A stretch of 64,000 nucleotides of DNA from Amoebidium appalachense (Eukaryota; Ichthyosporea). Shown in pieces: positions 12,167-31,758 of this stretch (positions within the stretch are counted from its first letter, which is position 1; every line of letters begins with the position of its first letter). Below the pieces are notes generated by a model. That model did no database searches, was not told where the DNA came from, and saw only the letters and a program-made list of their open reading frames with translations. A program made the position numbers and the translations under genes. The stretch spans positions 1,860,001 to 1,924,000 of the forward strand of contig CAVNZM010000005.1 of NCBI GenBank assembly GCA_963693365.1. Reading direction: 5' to 3'.

Positions 12167-13151
12167 TGTCTTTGTGCGCCGGGGGGGAGGGGTGGAGGGG
12201 AAAGGGGGAAGGAGGGTAAAGCACATGCATCGAGGGAGGAGAGCGGGAGGGATGGAGGGGTTACGAAAGCTAATCTAAGGTACAATTACATGCACCGGAG
12301 GGGAAGAGGGGGAGGTGGGGAGCAGCGAAAGCTATCAACTTGTGAAAGGGAGATTCAAGTGCTACCTGGCTATATTTATAAGGATCAAGTACCATATTCA
12401 TTTCATATGTTTACTCGCCTGTGCATGACGGCAGCAACCGAGATCTTGTGAGTCTCGACGGCAGCCTTGAAGGGCTCCACGTTGTCGGCCTTTGGCACGT
12501 ACTGTTGGTGACGTCATATTAGTGAGGGCAAGTGACGTCACACTTTGTGGGTGAAACCATGGAACCACCAGTTGGTAATACGCCATATTGCACATACACA
12601 GCCTGATGTCCTACGAAGGACCACAAGTCGGTGTCCCCAGGGGGAAGGAAGCAAGAGAACGGGGTGGAGTGAGGTGGGGAGTTTCCGGGGGGGGTAGGGG
12701 GAAATGGTTGAAGATGGTACCAAGAACAGGGAGACGATTTAGAAGAGGAGTAGAGAAAGAAGGTGGAAAGGAAAGGGGGGCGGGAGGGGGGGGGGGGGGG
12801 GGGGGGGGGGGAGCGGAGAAATATACCGGGCACCAGGGGCCGGGGCCGAAGTTGCCATACTGGCGGGTCCACTGGACATCACCACAGTCACCACTGGGGG
12901 GGCTCCAGACTTTTGCGAAATTTTCAATTGGGATGGAGATGTCGGCGGGATGTTCGAACCCATTTTGGGGGTCGGCTTCAACCAGGCGCAGATCCACAAA
13001 GGCTCCTGGGTTGAGGACAATGATGTTCTTGGGGTTCTTGCCCTTGATGTAGTTGATTATCTGATTGGGAGGTGTATGTTTTAGATATTTGAGTTTAACC
13101 TGTACATATACCTTTTGGTCGTGTTTTGAAAGAAAGGGCGAGGGTGGGGGC

Positions 13152-13204
<53 letters not shown>

Positions 13205-16200
13205 GGGTGGGGTGATGGGGTGAGGGGGTGAGGGGGGGGAAGGATGTGGAGGGGGATGAAAGGGGAGGAGATGAAGGGAGAGGAAGAAGGGGGGTTGGAG
13301 AGAGAAAAAAGGGATGAGGTCGGAGTTGATTCCGGGGAAGCCAGCTAATAGGTTTAGGATAGGATGGGACGAAGACGGGGTAGAATTTTAGAAGAAATGC
13401 TGCGGCATGGAATGGCCGGGGGCTGGGGGTGGGGACGGCAGAAGGGGTGGAGGGGAGCGGGAATATGAAGGGTGACATGAAGGGTGGGATCATCTTTTAC
13501 GTGTGTAGGCGCAATTGTGCAGATGTGCGCAGAACAGGACAGGAAGGTACACAGTGAACACAAACGTTGCACACAACCACATTCACATTTACACACATCA
13601 ACACACAAAACATGCACAGATGAACACGGGCTCACACTCACCCCACGGTAGAACTGGATATGATCCAGCCCGAACCTCTTTGCCCCTGCCTCGTGATAGT
13701 TGGACGTGTCGTCCAAGAATATCCCCGAGAAGTTGGGCACATCCTTGTGGTTGTCCAGCCAGTTGTCAATGTCTGCCTCAATATCCTTGACCGGTCTGTG
13801 GGTGAGGGGGAGGGGGGGAGGAGAGGAAATGGAGGGAGGGAGCAGGGTTCAAATGTTGTTCCTTGTTAGTTACGCAGTACAAAGGTGGTGTAAGAGGAAT
13901 GTGTACAGTTCCGAACGAGCGTGCAACATAAGAAGCCTGTTCTTTTCTTTTTCTTTTTCTTTTTCTCTTTCTTTTCTTTTCTTTCTTTTCTTTTCTTTGT
14001 TTTTTTCCTTTTATTTTTTCTTGGAGAGAGGGGGGGGGGGGGGGGGGGGGGGGGGAAGGGGCAAAAACTTGGAAAGGATGCTTAGGAAGGGGAGACGTCT
14101 TTTATTTCCTTTACAAAGCTGGAAGAGTTATCAAGGGAGGGAGACGGGAAGGGTGGTATTCGCGTGCACCAACTGAACCGTGCACCATACCCAGATTATC
14201 ATCCAAGAGAAAAGGGGTGGAAAGTGGTGGTCGTTGATCGTGGGAAGATGGAGAATCATTAGTGTGAAGATGGAGGGGGGGAGAAGAATAGAGGGGTAGG
14301 ACGAGAGAAGCCGGGGATGGAGAAGGGGTTGCAGGGGTGGTCACCTCATGCCGGATGTGTGCCAGATGCCTATTTTGTCGACGGCCGAGACCTTTGTGCC
14401 CAAATAGCCAACCATCCGTACCCCTGCCTGGCCAAGCAGCATCAGGCATGCCTGTGGGTAGTGGGGAAGGGGGGGTCAGGGCGGGTTGGTGGTATTCAAT
14501 TGTTGATTATGTTGTGAGGTCCAGGTGCATATCACATATAATGGGAGACAAGATCCACTGCCGGCCACATGCAAATGTTAGCTGCACCCTTTCTGTTCAG
14601 ATCCACATCCACATGCAAATGTTAGCTGCATCCTTTCTGTTCAGATCCACATCCACTACTACCGCCAACCACCCCCCTCCCCCCCCCCTCCCCCCCCCCC
14701 CCCTGCCCCCACGACCACCACAGGGACTTTATGTCTATTCCCATTCAAATAGTTGGTGATGGTTACTGTTGGACAGATAGCAAGTATGTGATATATAGAG
14801 CACACAAGTAGAAAACCACACCATCCACCAGTCAAATTCCTTTGGTTCGGATCTATCATAACATTGACGTCCTTGGATTCTCACCTTGAATTTCAGAGCC
14901 CATTCGGACCCCGCCGGTTTGGGCCCATTCTCCGGATTCACCACGGCCAAGACAGCCTTTCCACCCTTAGCGACTCTGAGGAAATATTCATCCTCGCAGA
15001 CCCCTTGGGCGCTAACCTTAAGGCTATCCGAGTGGTACATGGGGATCAGGATGGATGGGAGCTTGGTGGGGGGGTTTGGAGATCTGTAAATGGGCTGAAT
15101 CGTTGGTTGGGGGGCAATGGTGGCGTTAGGGACCGGCCCGCTGCGTTTTTGGGCCTTAGCATTGCTGCCGCCACGGCGATCGCGAGAAAGAACTGCTTCC
15201 GTGGTTGTGTCCCGGCGCAATCTGTGAAATATGCAATGCAGAAGGTCAGTGAAGGTAAATAAAATGAATAATTTAGGAAAAATGAGCCGGAAATTTCACC
15301 ATTTAGTTGCAATTTTTCAAAAGGTAGATCTGAGAGAAATGATGGATTTTAGGGGTTCGGCAACAGCCAGTGCGGCGTGGGAGGGCCAATAGTTCGTGCA
15401 GGGAATGGTCATGCAGGTAACACGTGCATGAGCTTGTTAGCATGTTGATATGCATGTGTGTGTGTGTGTGTGTGTGTCCATGGGTGTGCTTACGCATGTG
15501 TGTGTGGGGGGGAGGGGAGGGGAAGGGTTGGGGGTGGGGGTGGGGGGAAGGCGAGGCAATTTATTAATCAGAAAATTTCATGTTTCCGCGTACCTGCATT
15601 GGTTGAAAGCAAGGTCGACGAAGTTGCACCCGGGGGTAGACTGGCACTCGGCAACACACGTGTTCAGGTTCACTTCCTGCCGGGTGTCTGTGGGGCCAAC
15701 GCCAACTCGGTGAGTGAATGAAAACGGAGTCCATGCTATATGCAACTTAGGGTGGTAGTAAAATTTTAGAAGTGGATGTGTGGCTTCTCATTACAGTTTG
15801 CAATGGCTTTAAGTAGGCCAGGAAGTGATGGCGGTCGTGGCTAGATTACTTGGTTCCGTGGGGCTGGTGAAAAGGGAGGGGTGGGGGGAGGGGGTGGGGG
15901 GGCGGAGGGGGAGGGGGAGGGGGGGGGAGGGGGGATCGATAATGTATTGGCAGGATCAGGTGTGCCTACGATTCACAATACACAGTTGCATTTAGAAATA
16001 CTGCCAGTAAATATATTCTAAAGGAATAAAACAGAAAACAAAGAACGGCAATCGAGATTGACCCACCAGTTGGAAATGTAAGGAAAGTTATGTGCATCAG
16101 AAGGGTTAGGTTGGCCGTGCACACAAAGGAAGGAAAGGGGGGGAGGGGGGGGGGGGGGGGGGGGGTATATTGACAGATGAATTGGCGAGAGCAAGAGAAA

Positions 16201-16519
16201 AGAAAGAATGGTGCAGAAAACCACCGTGCTCTGGAAAACGTAATATTGGAATGCTACCAATTTTCAATCTACAGCCATGTTACTGGTATAGTATGGTTGA
16301 ATATGATCGCATGCAATGTGTGTCTGTGCGTGTGCCTGCGTTTTTTTTTCGTTTTTTCTTTCTTTTTTTTTCCTTTTTCTTTTTTTGTTTTCTTGATGGT
16401 GGTTGGGAGAGGGGGGCCCGGGAAAGGGGGGCATGGAGAGGTTGCTCACCCGAAATCGATGCACCGAATGCCGACGATGCTGCAAAGGCAGCCACAAAGG
16501 CTGCTGTGAACTTGGCCAT
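11784..16519 (-). CDS. Secreted PAN-like plus spherulin-4-like protein
   Basis: Eight exons join in frame to encode 440 aa: 16450-16519, 15594-15687, 14885-15221, 14345-14451, 13642-13795, 12827-13060, 12419-12501 and 11784-12027. The ATG at 16519 starts a clear signal peptide (MAKFTAAFVAAFAASSAFG). Residues 30-55 form a small cysteine-rich PAN/apple-like module (TCVAECQSTPGCNF). A Pro/Arg-rich linker leads into a spherulation-specific family 4 domain from about residue 110, showing ILIPMYHSDS, AVVNPENGPKP, VGYLGT, SGIFLDD and IIVLNPGAFVD. Spherulin-4 domains have a TIM-barrel-like fold and occur in surface or wall proteins; a role in glycan processing is inferred. Intron 7 uses a GC donor (AG|GCGAGT) with an AG acceptor; all the others are GT-AG. 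Introns carry GT, G and CTTTT repeats. The family is assigned with good confidence; the substrate is unknown. Confidence 0.85.
12417..12418 (-). other. Non-canonical GC donor of spherulin-like intron 7
   Basis: The exon ends CACAG and the intron starts GCGAGTAAAC. Only this GC donor keeps frame with the next exon (AG plus T gives Ser). The nearby GTAAAC would put a TGA four codons into the next exon. Confidence 0.7.
12509..12540. promoter_or_regulatory. Two TGACGTCA palindromes
   Basis: Perfect CRE-type octamers lie at 12509-12516 and 12533-12540, 24 bp apart, inside intron 6 of the spherulin-like gene. A third lies at 27665-27672. Any function is unproven. Confidence 0.3.
13154..13202. repeat. 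(GT)n microsatellite in spherulin-like intron
   Basis: A pure GT tract of about 49 bp lies between exons 5 and 6 of the minus-strand gene; it is (CA)n in the transcript. Confidence 0.95.
13940..14056. repeat. (CTTTT)n and G tract in spherulin-like intron
   Basis: CTTTT-type repeats (13943-14000) are followed by a G run of about 25 bp. Both lie within intron 4, between exons 4 and 5. Confidence 0.9.
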
Positions 16520-16599
16520 GGTGGTGGATTGGATGGTAGTCTGCAGAGGGATGAGGATGAGTTGTGGTGCACACGGGTTTTTGTAATAAATAAAGGGAG

Positions 16600-16800
16600 G
16601 GGGAGAGAGGGGGGAGGGGGGGGGGGGGGGGGGGAGGGGGGTATAGAATGCGAGGAGTGCAAAGAGATGTGTTTGGGTTTTGTCAACTCATCCATTAACA
16701 CTCAAAATGGGTGTTAACTGAATCTAAGTTTTCCTCGTCTTTTCATCGGGTCTCCGTATGATGTGAAAATGAACGTGTGTGTGTGTGTGTGTGTGTGCGT

Positions 16801-16889
<89 letters not shown>

Positions 16890-16920
16890 CGTGCACATGT
16901 ATATGTGTATGTATGCGTGT
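16600..16920. repeat. G tract and (GT)n upstream of spherulin-like gene
   Basis: A broken G tract lies at 16600-16640. A GT/GC microsatellite of about 110 bp lies at 16773-16880. Both are 5' of the minus-strand gene starting at 16519. Confidence 0.9.
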
Positions 16921-18430
16921 GGTTGGGTGCCCTATGCCTTCTGTGTTGCTGTGTGTGCGCACGCCGCGTGAGCACTTTCCATAGAAGTGGAGAGTGTGTG
17001 CGTGTCTATATGCAACCGGAATGCCAGTTATGTGTTTGCTTATAGCGTTTGTTTGGTGTGTATACACTATGAATGTTTGCTTATGTGTATGAATGCGGAC
17101 ATTTTAGAGTGAGACAGCGGTGCGTTGTGTTTTTGGGCTCAGCCTGCTTGTCCCCTAGCAGAGGCTTTCCTGTTTCTACCCTTTTCACTACTGTCCTGTC
17201 CTACACCACCACCTTTGGATGGTTAACGGGCAAAACCCATAAACCCTTTACTAATGATATTTCACGTGTTTCGTACTACATCTGCCGTAAGTTCTGCTTG
17301 AGTTTATGTGACAAGCACACCACCCCGGTAGGTATGGCAGCTTGTGCTACTAGTAGGTACCTAGGGCTTACCGGTAGTCCCAGAATAAAGCAACCGTGTC
17401 ACGCTTCTCACCAATAAGCTACACAATGAACTCCGACTGACAACATTTGAATTGTGAAAGCCAGTGTGGTGCCTTATATCATTAGTGTTCCCTTATGCCG
17501 TTTATAGCCGTTTATCCGGCCCAGGAATGACCGACATACCAAGCAGCGCAATAAAAGCAATGGCGAAAAAGGTAAGCACGGGCGTACTTGAAGCCGCTGA
17601 TGCGATTCGTATGATTGTAGCAAAAAAAATGCAACATGCACTTATGAAATAGGCTTAATTGAAATCAACTACTTATTTTTTCCTTTTTTTTTTTTTTTTT
17701 TTGTTTGCTTTTGCCGCCCTTGAATAGCTGTTACAAGCATGTTCGCCTGGATCTGGACTTTCCAAAGTTTCCCTTATTCCAAAACGGTCTACCAATGGGA
17801 ACACAAGATCGTTTTGATCTTTGCTCATTGGAGCAAAAAGCATCGCGGATTTTAGGTCCACCAATCAACGTACAGGGGGAGTCCCGGGTGATAAGTCTAA
17901 ACATCCAATAGGAATTGACACAAGGAATTCTATTTTGGTAAACAGTGAAATCATTTCGTTTGGAGAAACACACACCTCATGTAACGCTATTCAAATGATA
18001 TGCATTATTGTTTAAACACTACTAGTAGTAGCTTTATTGCAGTTATGTTTTCACTGCGCTTTCGCGGCTGGCGTGGCTTCGGGAGGCACTGCAAGATGAC
18101 CTTTGTGACACAACAAATACACGTGTTAAGCAGCCAAAACCTCCAAAACCTGAGCCTCAGGGCGATGTATACGCGTACGTGGGGATCTTCCGTGACATAG
18201 GTGAGACGCACCAGAGCTAATAATAGAACAGCTAACTTACTGCTTCAAGTCTATTTCCCAAAGCCTTCATGTCGCCCTTTGGTACATTGTTTGTGGGCTT
18301 TTTCACCGACCGGCAGCTGCGAGATTGGTACTGTAACGGCACAGATGGCTTTCCCTCCTTTTGTTGCAATGACATGGCACCATGTTCGTGTTGGCGCCAG
18401 CCCCTTAAAAAGAACCTTTTGGCACATTAC
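16921..18430. other. Intergenic, no gene recognised
   Basis: Mixed sequence with only short ORFs and a T run at 17685-17702. Nothing in it could be assigned to a family. Confidence 0.5.
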
Positions 18431-18435
18431 AAACC

Positions 18436-18469
<34 letters not shown>

Positions 18470-18605
18470 TGTTTGTGTCTGTGCGGTGGAGGGGGGAGGG
18501 AGGGAGGGGAGGAGGGGGAAGGTGGGGACGTCGACGGATCACTCAGTACCCATATACCCATGTACATGTTAAATATATACCTCCCTCAGTCTCTCTCTCC
18601 CCCCC

Positions 18606-18637
<32 letters not shown>

Positions 18638-18673
18638 CCCCTCTCCTTCTCCCCTGGCCCCGCCCCCTTCCCC

Positions 18674-18727
<54 letters not shown>

Positions 18728-18742
18728 CGCACACGACGTTTT

Positions 18743-18795
<53 letters not shown>

Positions 18796-18909
18796 GGGAG
18801 ACGGAGGCGGATAGGAGAGAGAGCGCGGGGAGAGGACACGGTGATAGGGAGAGGGGGGGGGGGGGGAGGGGAGGGGGAGGAAGGGGGGGGGGGGGGGAGC
18901 GAGACAGAC

Positions 18910-18971
<62 letters not shown>

Positions 18972-18982
18972 GGGGGGGGGGG

Positions 18983-19017
<35 letters not shown>

Positions 19018-19045
19018 TGTGTGTGTGTGTGCGCGCGCGCCACAG
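18436..19045. repeat. Composite GT, C-A/T-G hairpin, G and GA block
   Basis: The order is (GT)n (18439-18475), G-rich sequence, a C run passing into an A run of about 30 (18670-18724), a 14-bp spacer, a T run of 12 passing into a G run of about 40 (18739-18794), more G, then (GA)n tracts (18915-18966 and 18985-19015) and GT. The C-A and T-G halves are inverted complements. Confidence 0.95.
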
Positions 19046-19660
<615 letters not shown>

Positions 19661-20408
19661 TAACCCAGATTAGTTGGTATTGCTCGCTCGCTAACAGGTG
19701 CCACTCCAGATATCCCTAATGTTGCCAACAACATAACAGCAATGTGCCGCAGTGTAAAAGTTTATCGGATGTAATATCCAATGGTGGTACTATGGTGGTA
19801 GATTGTGTGTGGGTGTGGGTGTGTGTGTTTGGGGGAGAGAGAGAGAGGGGGGGGGGGGGGGGGGGGGGGAGGGGGGGGGAGGATTCGGGGGAGGAGAAGA
19901 GGGGGGAGAGGGGGCAAAGGGGGAGGAGGACGAGATGGGGGGGAAGGAGGGGGGGGGGGGGGGGTTGGGACGTGGCAATCAACTGCCTCAAGCTAAAACG
20001 GGACAAAAACATTTGCATTGGTAAGGTTTTTATCAAATGTATCATGTCTCCTTTGTATATGTACATTGTGGCCCGTAGGTATCGTATGTACAATCACTGC
20101 ATAGTATCATAATTTACAATGACCACGGAATGGCACATGGAAGGGTGGGTGACATTGATAAAGCACAAGTTTGAAAAAATCAAAAACTGTTAAACGAAGG
20201 GTTTAAAAATAAAAAGACCACACACAAATTAGAGAAGGGGAGCCCATAGTGGGCCGCCATCTCGGTTTCATAGACTTGTAATTTCATTGATTTGCATCAA
20301 CTGCCCAACAAAAAATATCAAAATGACCAAAAAAGCTTTACAAAATTCCCAGGCTTCATCTGGAAAACACCCATTATGAATCACGATGCAATAAATACCT
20401 GACACTGT
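19661..20408. other. Intergenic, 3' flank of the questin-oxidase-like gene
   Basis: G/GA-rich sequence (19830-19965) and AT-rich sequence follow the stop codon of the minus-strand gene ending at 20409. No exon was seen. Confidence 0.5.
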
Positions 20409-26700
<6,292 letters not shown>

Positions 26701-27840
26701 CTGTCAAAACAATTGTGGTAAGAGTTGCCATTGCTTTCAAACTTACTAGTTAAGAATCCTTTTTCTTTCAGAAATCTGTTTTTCCTTACATACAAACTGC
26801 ATCAATACAGAGCACGGGGAATCGTTCAATGGGGAGCAGGGTAGTAGGGAACCTCTGCGTCATGCTCAACCCCACTTCAACTCAACCCCCCCCCCGGGGG
26901 AACTTAAGAAGATAATGGAGAGAGACATCTTTGGAATCGTTTTAAGGGGGAAGGTGGAGGGGATGACAAAACTCATGCTACACGTCAAAAGTTTTGACAA
27001 GTGCGTCACACGAGTGAAAAGGATTTTGTGTCAAGCATGGGGCGACACGATGGGTGTCTAATGGCATTGTGCGAAAGGTGCATATGCCTCAAGTCTAGCG
27101 GGTTTTTATACGGTCTTTCCTGGTGTATAATCAGGTAACTGGTTTGCAACCGCAAGCATGGTAAAGTGGGAGGGTAGGGTGGGGGTGGGGGTGGGGTAGG
27201 GGGGAGGAGATGGGGGAGGTAGAAGGGGGAGGAAGCAGGGGCGGAGAAGGGGTGGAGTGGGGGTGAGCTTGTGGCCAGTCGGTGGAAAGACGGAACAGTG
27301 GGGTGAAGGGATGGGAGATCGATGGGAGTGGACAAAATATATTTGTTGCCTGTTTCCAAGCATACAGTAAGGAGAGAGGGCAAGTGGAGTGAACAGGGGA
27401 ATGGGGGGGAGGGGGGGGAGGGGGGGGGGGGGGGGGGGGTAAAGGAGGGGGGAAGTACGAGGTGCGTGCCGCCGGGAGACATGTTGAACAGTATGTCGAA
27501 GGATCGTGGTGTTCAAGCCATTGAGATGCGAGCGAGTCTGCGCACTTGTGACATGGGTTACGCTTGATCCACATCCCACTTTTGTCAGGCTGTTTCTTTA
27601 TTTGTTTTCTTTTGGCTGACTCAACTTTCCAGTCAAAACAAGCAGAGTGGACCCTTGTTGTGTGTGACGTCATGTCCTACTAGTGATTGGTGAATACAAA
27701 TTTGACTATTTGGTTGCATGACCGTACCGCACGCTGAATGGATATTCTAAAATGGCTGTGTCATTTGCGCCACTGTTAGCCAGCCATTGTTTGCTAATTT
27801 TGGCTATATGGCTCACAACTGAGCCCACGGCCACATGTAC
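26701..27840. other. 5' region of questin-oxidase-like gene
   Basis: This region should contain the missing first exon. It holds a TGACGTCA palindrome (27665-27672) next to an ATTGG box, a promoter-like pairing, and a G-rich stretch (27175-27440). I could not identify the start codon with confidence. Confidence 0.35.
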
Positions 27841-27849
27841 AGATGTCAG

Positions 27850-27850
27850 C

Positions 27851-27917
<67 letters not shown>

Positions 27918-28038
27918 GGATGGGGGAGGAGATGTGGCCAATCGGGTTTGCTCTACTGTATGCGCCTAATTAGCGCCTGTGCATGTTATGCCTGTGTTGC
28001 ATCCACTTTGCATGCCGGCGCCATTGGTGCCTGGGGGG

Positions 28039-28081
<43 letters not shown>
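27850..28081. repeat. (GT)n and two long G tracts
   Basis: GT (27853-27882) runs into G (27882-27916). A second G tract of about 45 bp lies at 28034-28080. Confidence 0.95.
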
Positions 28082-29255
28082 ACAAGAGCAGGCCTAAGTA
28101 GACTAGGGCGAAGGTGGGTTTGCCCACACAATGGCATTGGTGGCATCGATAACACGGCCTGCTTGCGGGTGATATCGATGGTGTAATTGATGTCCCAAAC
28201 ACCTCCTAGCTGTGTGCTTGGCAGCTGGGATGTTGAAAGGAAACATTGTCCCAACCCAAGCAAGCGAAACCAAGGGGATTCTCCTATAACTGCAGGTTTC
28301 ACAATTTATGTACGCCGGTAACTGTTGAAATGAATCTTGCTTCTAGGCGACCGGCAGCATTGGGTTCGATTTGTTTGTTGGTGCGAGGTATTGCAAGGTG
28401 CAGCAGATCTGCTGCTTCTGATATAATAGACCTTCCCCCCCCCCCCCCCCCCCTCTTCCCCCAAACTTTTTTTCCCCCCTTCCTTCCTCTCTTAACTAAC
28501 GACGGACAGAAAATCATGAGGAGGGAGAAAGTGTGTGCACCTATGTGTGTGTGTTTGTACAGTGTGCGTGTGTACGCGCGCGCGCGCGTGTGTATTAGTG
28601 TGGGGCGTGAGCACACATGCTCCCCCACGCGAGTTTGTGTTTGTGTGTGTGTGTGGGCGTGCCATGTGCCAGGGGACGGGGAGAGGCGATTTTTAGACGT
28701 GTGATAGACAGTGGTCATTAGCACACATTGTGCCAGATACTGCATTTATTTTTTCAAACTAGCGGCTCACGGCGAATCATAGGCTGTTAGCAATCACCCG
28801 AAACCTCGAGGCTATGTAGCACAGGGCCTAAACGGCCATCTAAACGATTAAATCTACATTCTATATGGCCATAGTGGGTATAAAGTCATTGGTCGATATA
28901 GCACTTCACTGTGGTAACTCAAAGCGAGCCATGAAGATTAAAATAGTATTCCCTGGGACCAAATCTGGAGGATATTAAAAAACAAAAAAATGCACGACTG
29001 ATGGCAGGGAGGTAACCTCAATAAACCAAATCCTATTTGCATATCCCATTATCTAACTTGTATTGCATTATCTAAAACCTTGAAGAAAAATATTTGTTGT
29101 GTTGTGTCAGACTGCAAGATGTAAAAATGTGGTGTATTGTGTGTTTGGGTATGTCTCGAGCATCAATGGTGTAGGCACGGGAGCATTGTGGTTTGAGTGC
29201 ATGGGGACGAGGGGGGATTTAGGTTGTGGTTGTGCATGTGTGCGCGAGAAGAATG

Positions 29256-29352
<97 letters not shown>

Positions 29353-29454
29353 TGCGTTTGTGTGTGTGTGTGTGTATGTGTGTGTGTATGGTGCATTTGT
29401 GTGTATAGGCGTGCTTTGGGGGGAGAAAAAAAAGGGGGGGGGGGGGGGGGGGTC
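28082..29454. other. Intergenic; (GT)n at 29257-29400
   Basis: No supported gene. The stretch contains a C run (28434-28453), a GC/GT alternating tract (28575-28650), a GT tract of about 95 bp (29255-29350), and an A-to-G run (29425-29452) abutting the stop of the Kazal gene. Confidence 0.6.
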
Positions 29455-30023
29455 TTATTCTTGCTGGGTCAGAAGAGTAGGGCGGCAGTATCCCATGGAG
29501 GGGGTGCTTGGACGAAGGATGGATGCCTGGTTGTTGGTGCAGGTGAGCACCCACGTCTTGGAAATGGTGCACCCAGTCCTTCCATATCGGGTAAGATCAA
29601 CACACGACCATTGGACCTTGGGCGATATCTTGGTGCAGTGGCTTGGGTAGTAGCAGCGGAGGTACGTGGGTTCAAGAGCCGCAATTTCGGGGTGGGTCTT
29701 TGTGTCTTGCACGGTCGATGAGCCGGTTGAGAGATCGTCTGTGGTCACTGCAATCTCGCTGGCCACATTGGCAACAACTGGCCGGGCAATAACTTGGGCG
29801 GCCTGGGCACGTGCCGCTGGCTGTGGGGGGATATTTTAGTGTGTGAAGGGCCCAAGATATGTAGAGTGAGAACAAATGTGCAACCAACGGATGAAGGGGG
29901 CAACACCGCATATGAATAGCATGGAACAGTAGCTATGGGGGAGCTTGCAGGTGTAGTGTATCAAGAGGGTGCAAGGAGATGGAAGGAAGATCGTGGGCAG
30001 GCGCAGGGAAGGAGGGAGTGTGT

Positions 30024-30071
<48 letters not shown>

Positions 30072-31758
30072 GGATGGCTGAAATGTTTAGGAAGGGTAGT
30101 CCACGTAGCAAGTAAGAAGCGAGCCTCAGAGGTCCTCTTTCAACTCTAAAACGTGGGAGGAGTTGGGACTTTTGGAGCGCAACTCTAGCAAGAAGAAAGG
30201 TAAGCAACAGAACATGGGATTCTTCTCACCTGTTGGGGAACGGAGGCAACAGCCACCGGCTGCACAGGCCCTCTGAGCTCTGCAATCCCATTGGAAGAAG
30301 TTCGTGCCGGTCCACCCACCATCTGTCCTTGCTGTGAGGCAGGAAGGTTGGGAGAAAAGACAAAGGCTGGGCGGTTGGGGTTTATGGGCCGAGCGGGGAG
30401 AGGGGAGGTAAGGGGGGGGGAGCTGTGGCGCTACGACAGCTGGGGGAGTGAGAAGGTTGAGGGAGGGAGATGGGGTGATGGTGGGAGTGTCGACGGGTGC
30501 AAACTGTGGGTCCCCGGGGCATGCTGATTCAAGGGTCTGCGGGTAGTAAGGAGGTTAGGGACGGTTGTTAACAGCATATAGTGGTGTGCACTTGCGTATG
30601 CCCCTACGTGGTAGACTGCATGTGCCCTACTACTAGTCCTTTGACATAAGAAAAGGCACTTGATTCGATGCCCATATGCATACTGGCAGAGCCCTACGAG
30701 GCAAAATACCTCCCCCTCCCCCTCCCTCCCCCCCCCCCCCCCATCCAAAAAAAAAAAAAAGACAGCGACATTGGCGGAATTGTGGGTTCTTGCGTGGGAA
30801 GCAGTATGTTATATTGTAATATTGAGGTGCACGTGGCGAGAGGATGGAGGAGAAACTAGGCTGGAAACCTAAAGAGAGGTTAACGAGAAAGTGGCGCACG
30901 GGTGCGGAAAAGAGGAAGGGTACAAAGGGAAGACCAGGGGTGGGTGATTGAGGTTGGGGGGGGGAAGGGAGGGGACGGAGACGTACCACCACAACCAGCA
31001 TGTTTGCTTTGCAGGCTTCAGCATGCAGCACACATTCGTTGGCATAGGTCTTGCCATCGCTGCCACACACAGGCCGCAAATTGCGCGTGCACACCTATCA
31101 ATTTAAGCCTCAGTCTCTTGTTCCTTTTCCCGTATGGGGCACACGGGGGTGGCGCACAAATCCAGGCTTGAAAACAGAGTTGTGGTATCTGGTTTCCTTG
31201 TCTGTTTGCATGGAGCAGAAATTTCTACGTTTGACCTGCGCAACAGCAATGCGCTGCACTTCTTCATTCTTCAGGAGCTGTCCCTAACCTTTTTGCAGGA
31301 TCTCTGGGTGGTCCTTAGGCTACTAGGCTTACCAGGAAACGTAAAAAGAACAATCTCCCGGCCAACCAAACAAATCCTTTGCAAGAATGTAAAAGTTAGA
31401 AGTTTGACTTCTGGAGTTGGATCAGGGCTTTTTTTATTAAGGACAGGGAGGGCAAAGAGGAGCACACAGCAAGAGCCAACTGATGGGCGGGAATAAGACG
31501 TCTGGCTTGGAAGATCAGGGAAAAAAGTACGCCTCTCTTTGGGAAAGTGGAATGAGTTATTGGGGCCCGGGGGGGGGGGGGGGGGAGGGGGGCGAGGGTT
31601 GAAGGGAAGGAGGGAGAGTTGGAAGGGGAGAGGAGAGGAGGGAAAACTTTGGCAGTAGAACCCTCTCGAACATGACTTACGAGTTCACACTCGGACAGGG
31701 CTGAGGCTGTTGACAAAACAGCAGCGGCCCCGAAGATCGCCAACGCACCACCTTTCAT
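29455..31758 (-). CDS. Secreted Kazal-type protease inhibitor with Cys-rich tail
   Basis: Four phase-0 exons encode 217 aa: 31681-31758, 30987-31094, 30230-30331 and 29455-29820 (TAA). The ATG at 31758 gives a signal peptide (MKGGALAIFGAAAVLSTASA); a possible GTG/CTG extension upstream was not used. A Kazal domain follows at residues 24-66, with cysteines at 24, 28, 36, 47 and 54 in standard spacing around PVCGSDGKTY. The residue two after Cys2 (P1) is Arg30, typical of inhibitors of trypsin-like serine proteases. The sixth Kazal cysteine is not where expected (QGQM at 63-66). The C-terminal exon adds a Thr/Ser-rich stretch and six more cysteines (LRCYYPSHC, WSCVDL, TGCTISK, LTCTNN, MGYC) that match no family I know. 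Intron 1 has a consensus GTAAGT donor. Confidence 0.75.
30020..30070. repeat. (GT)n then G tract in Kazal intron 3
   Basis: GT of about 20 bp is followed by a G run of about 33 bp, between the last two exons. Confidence 0.95.
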
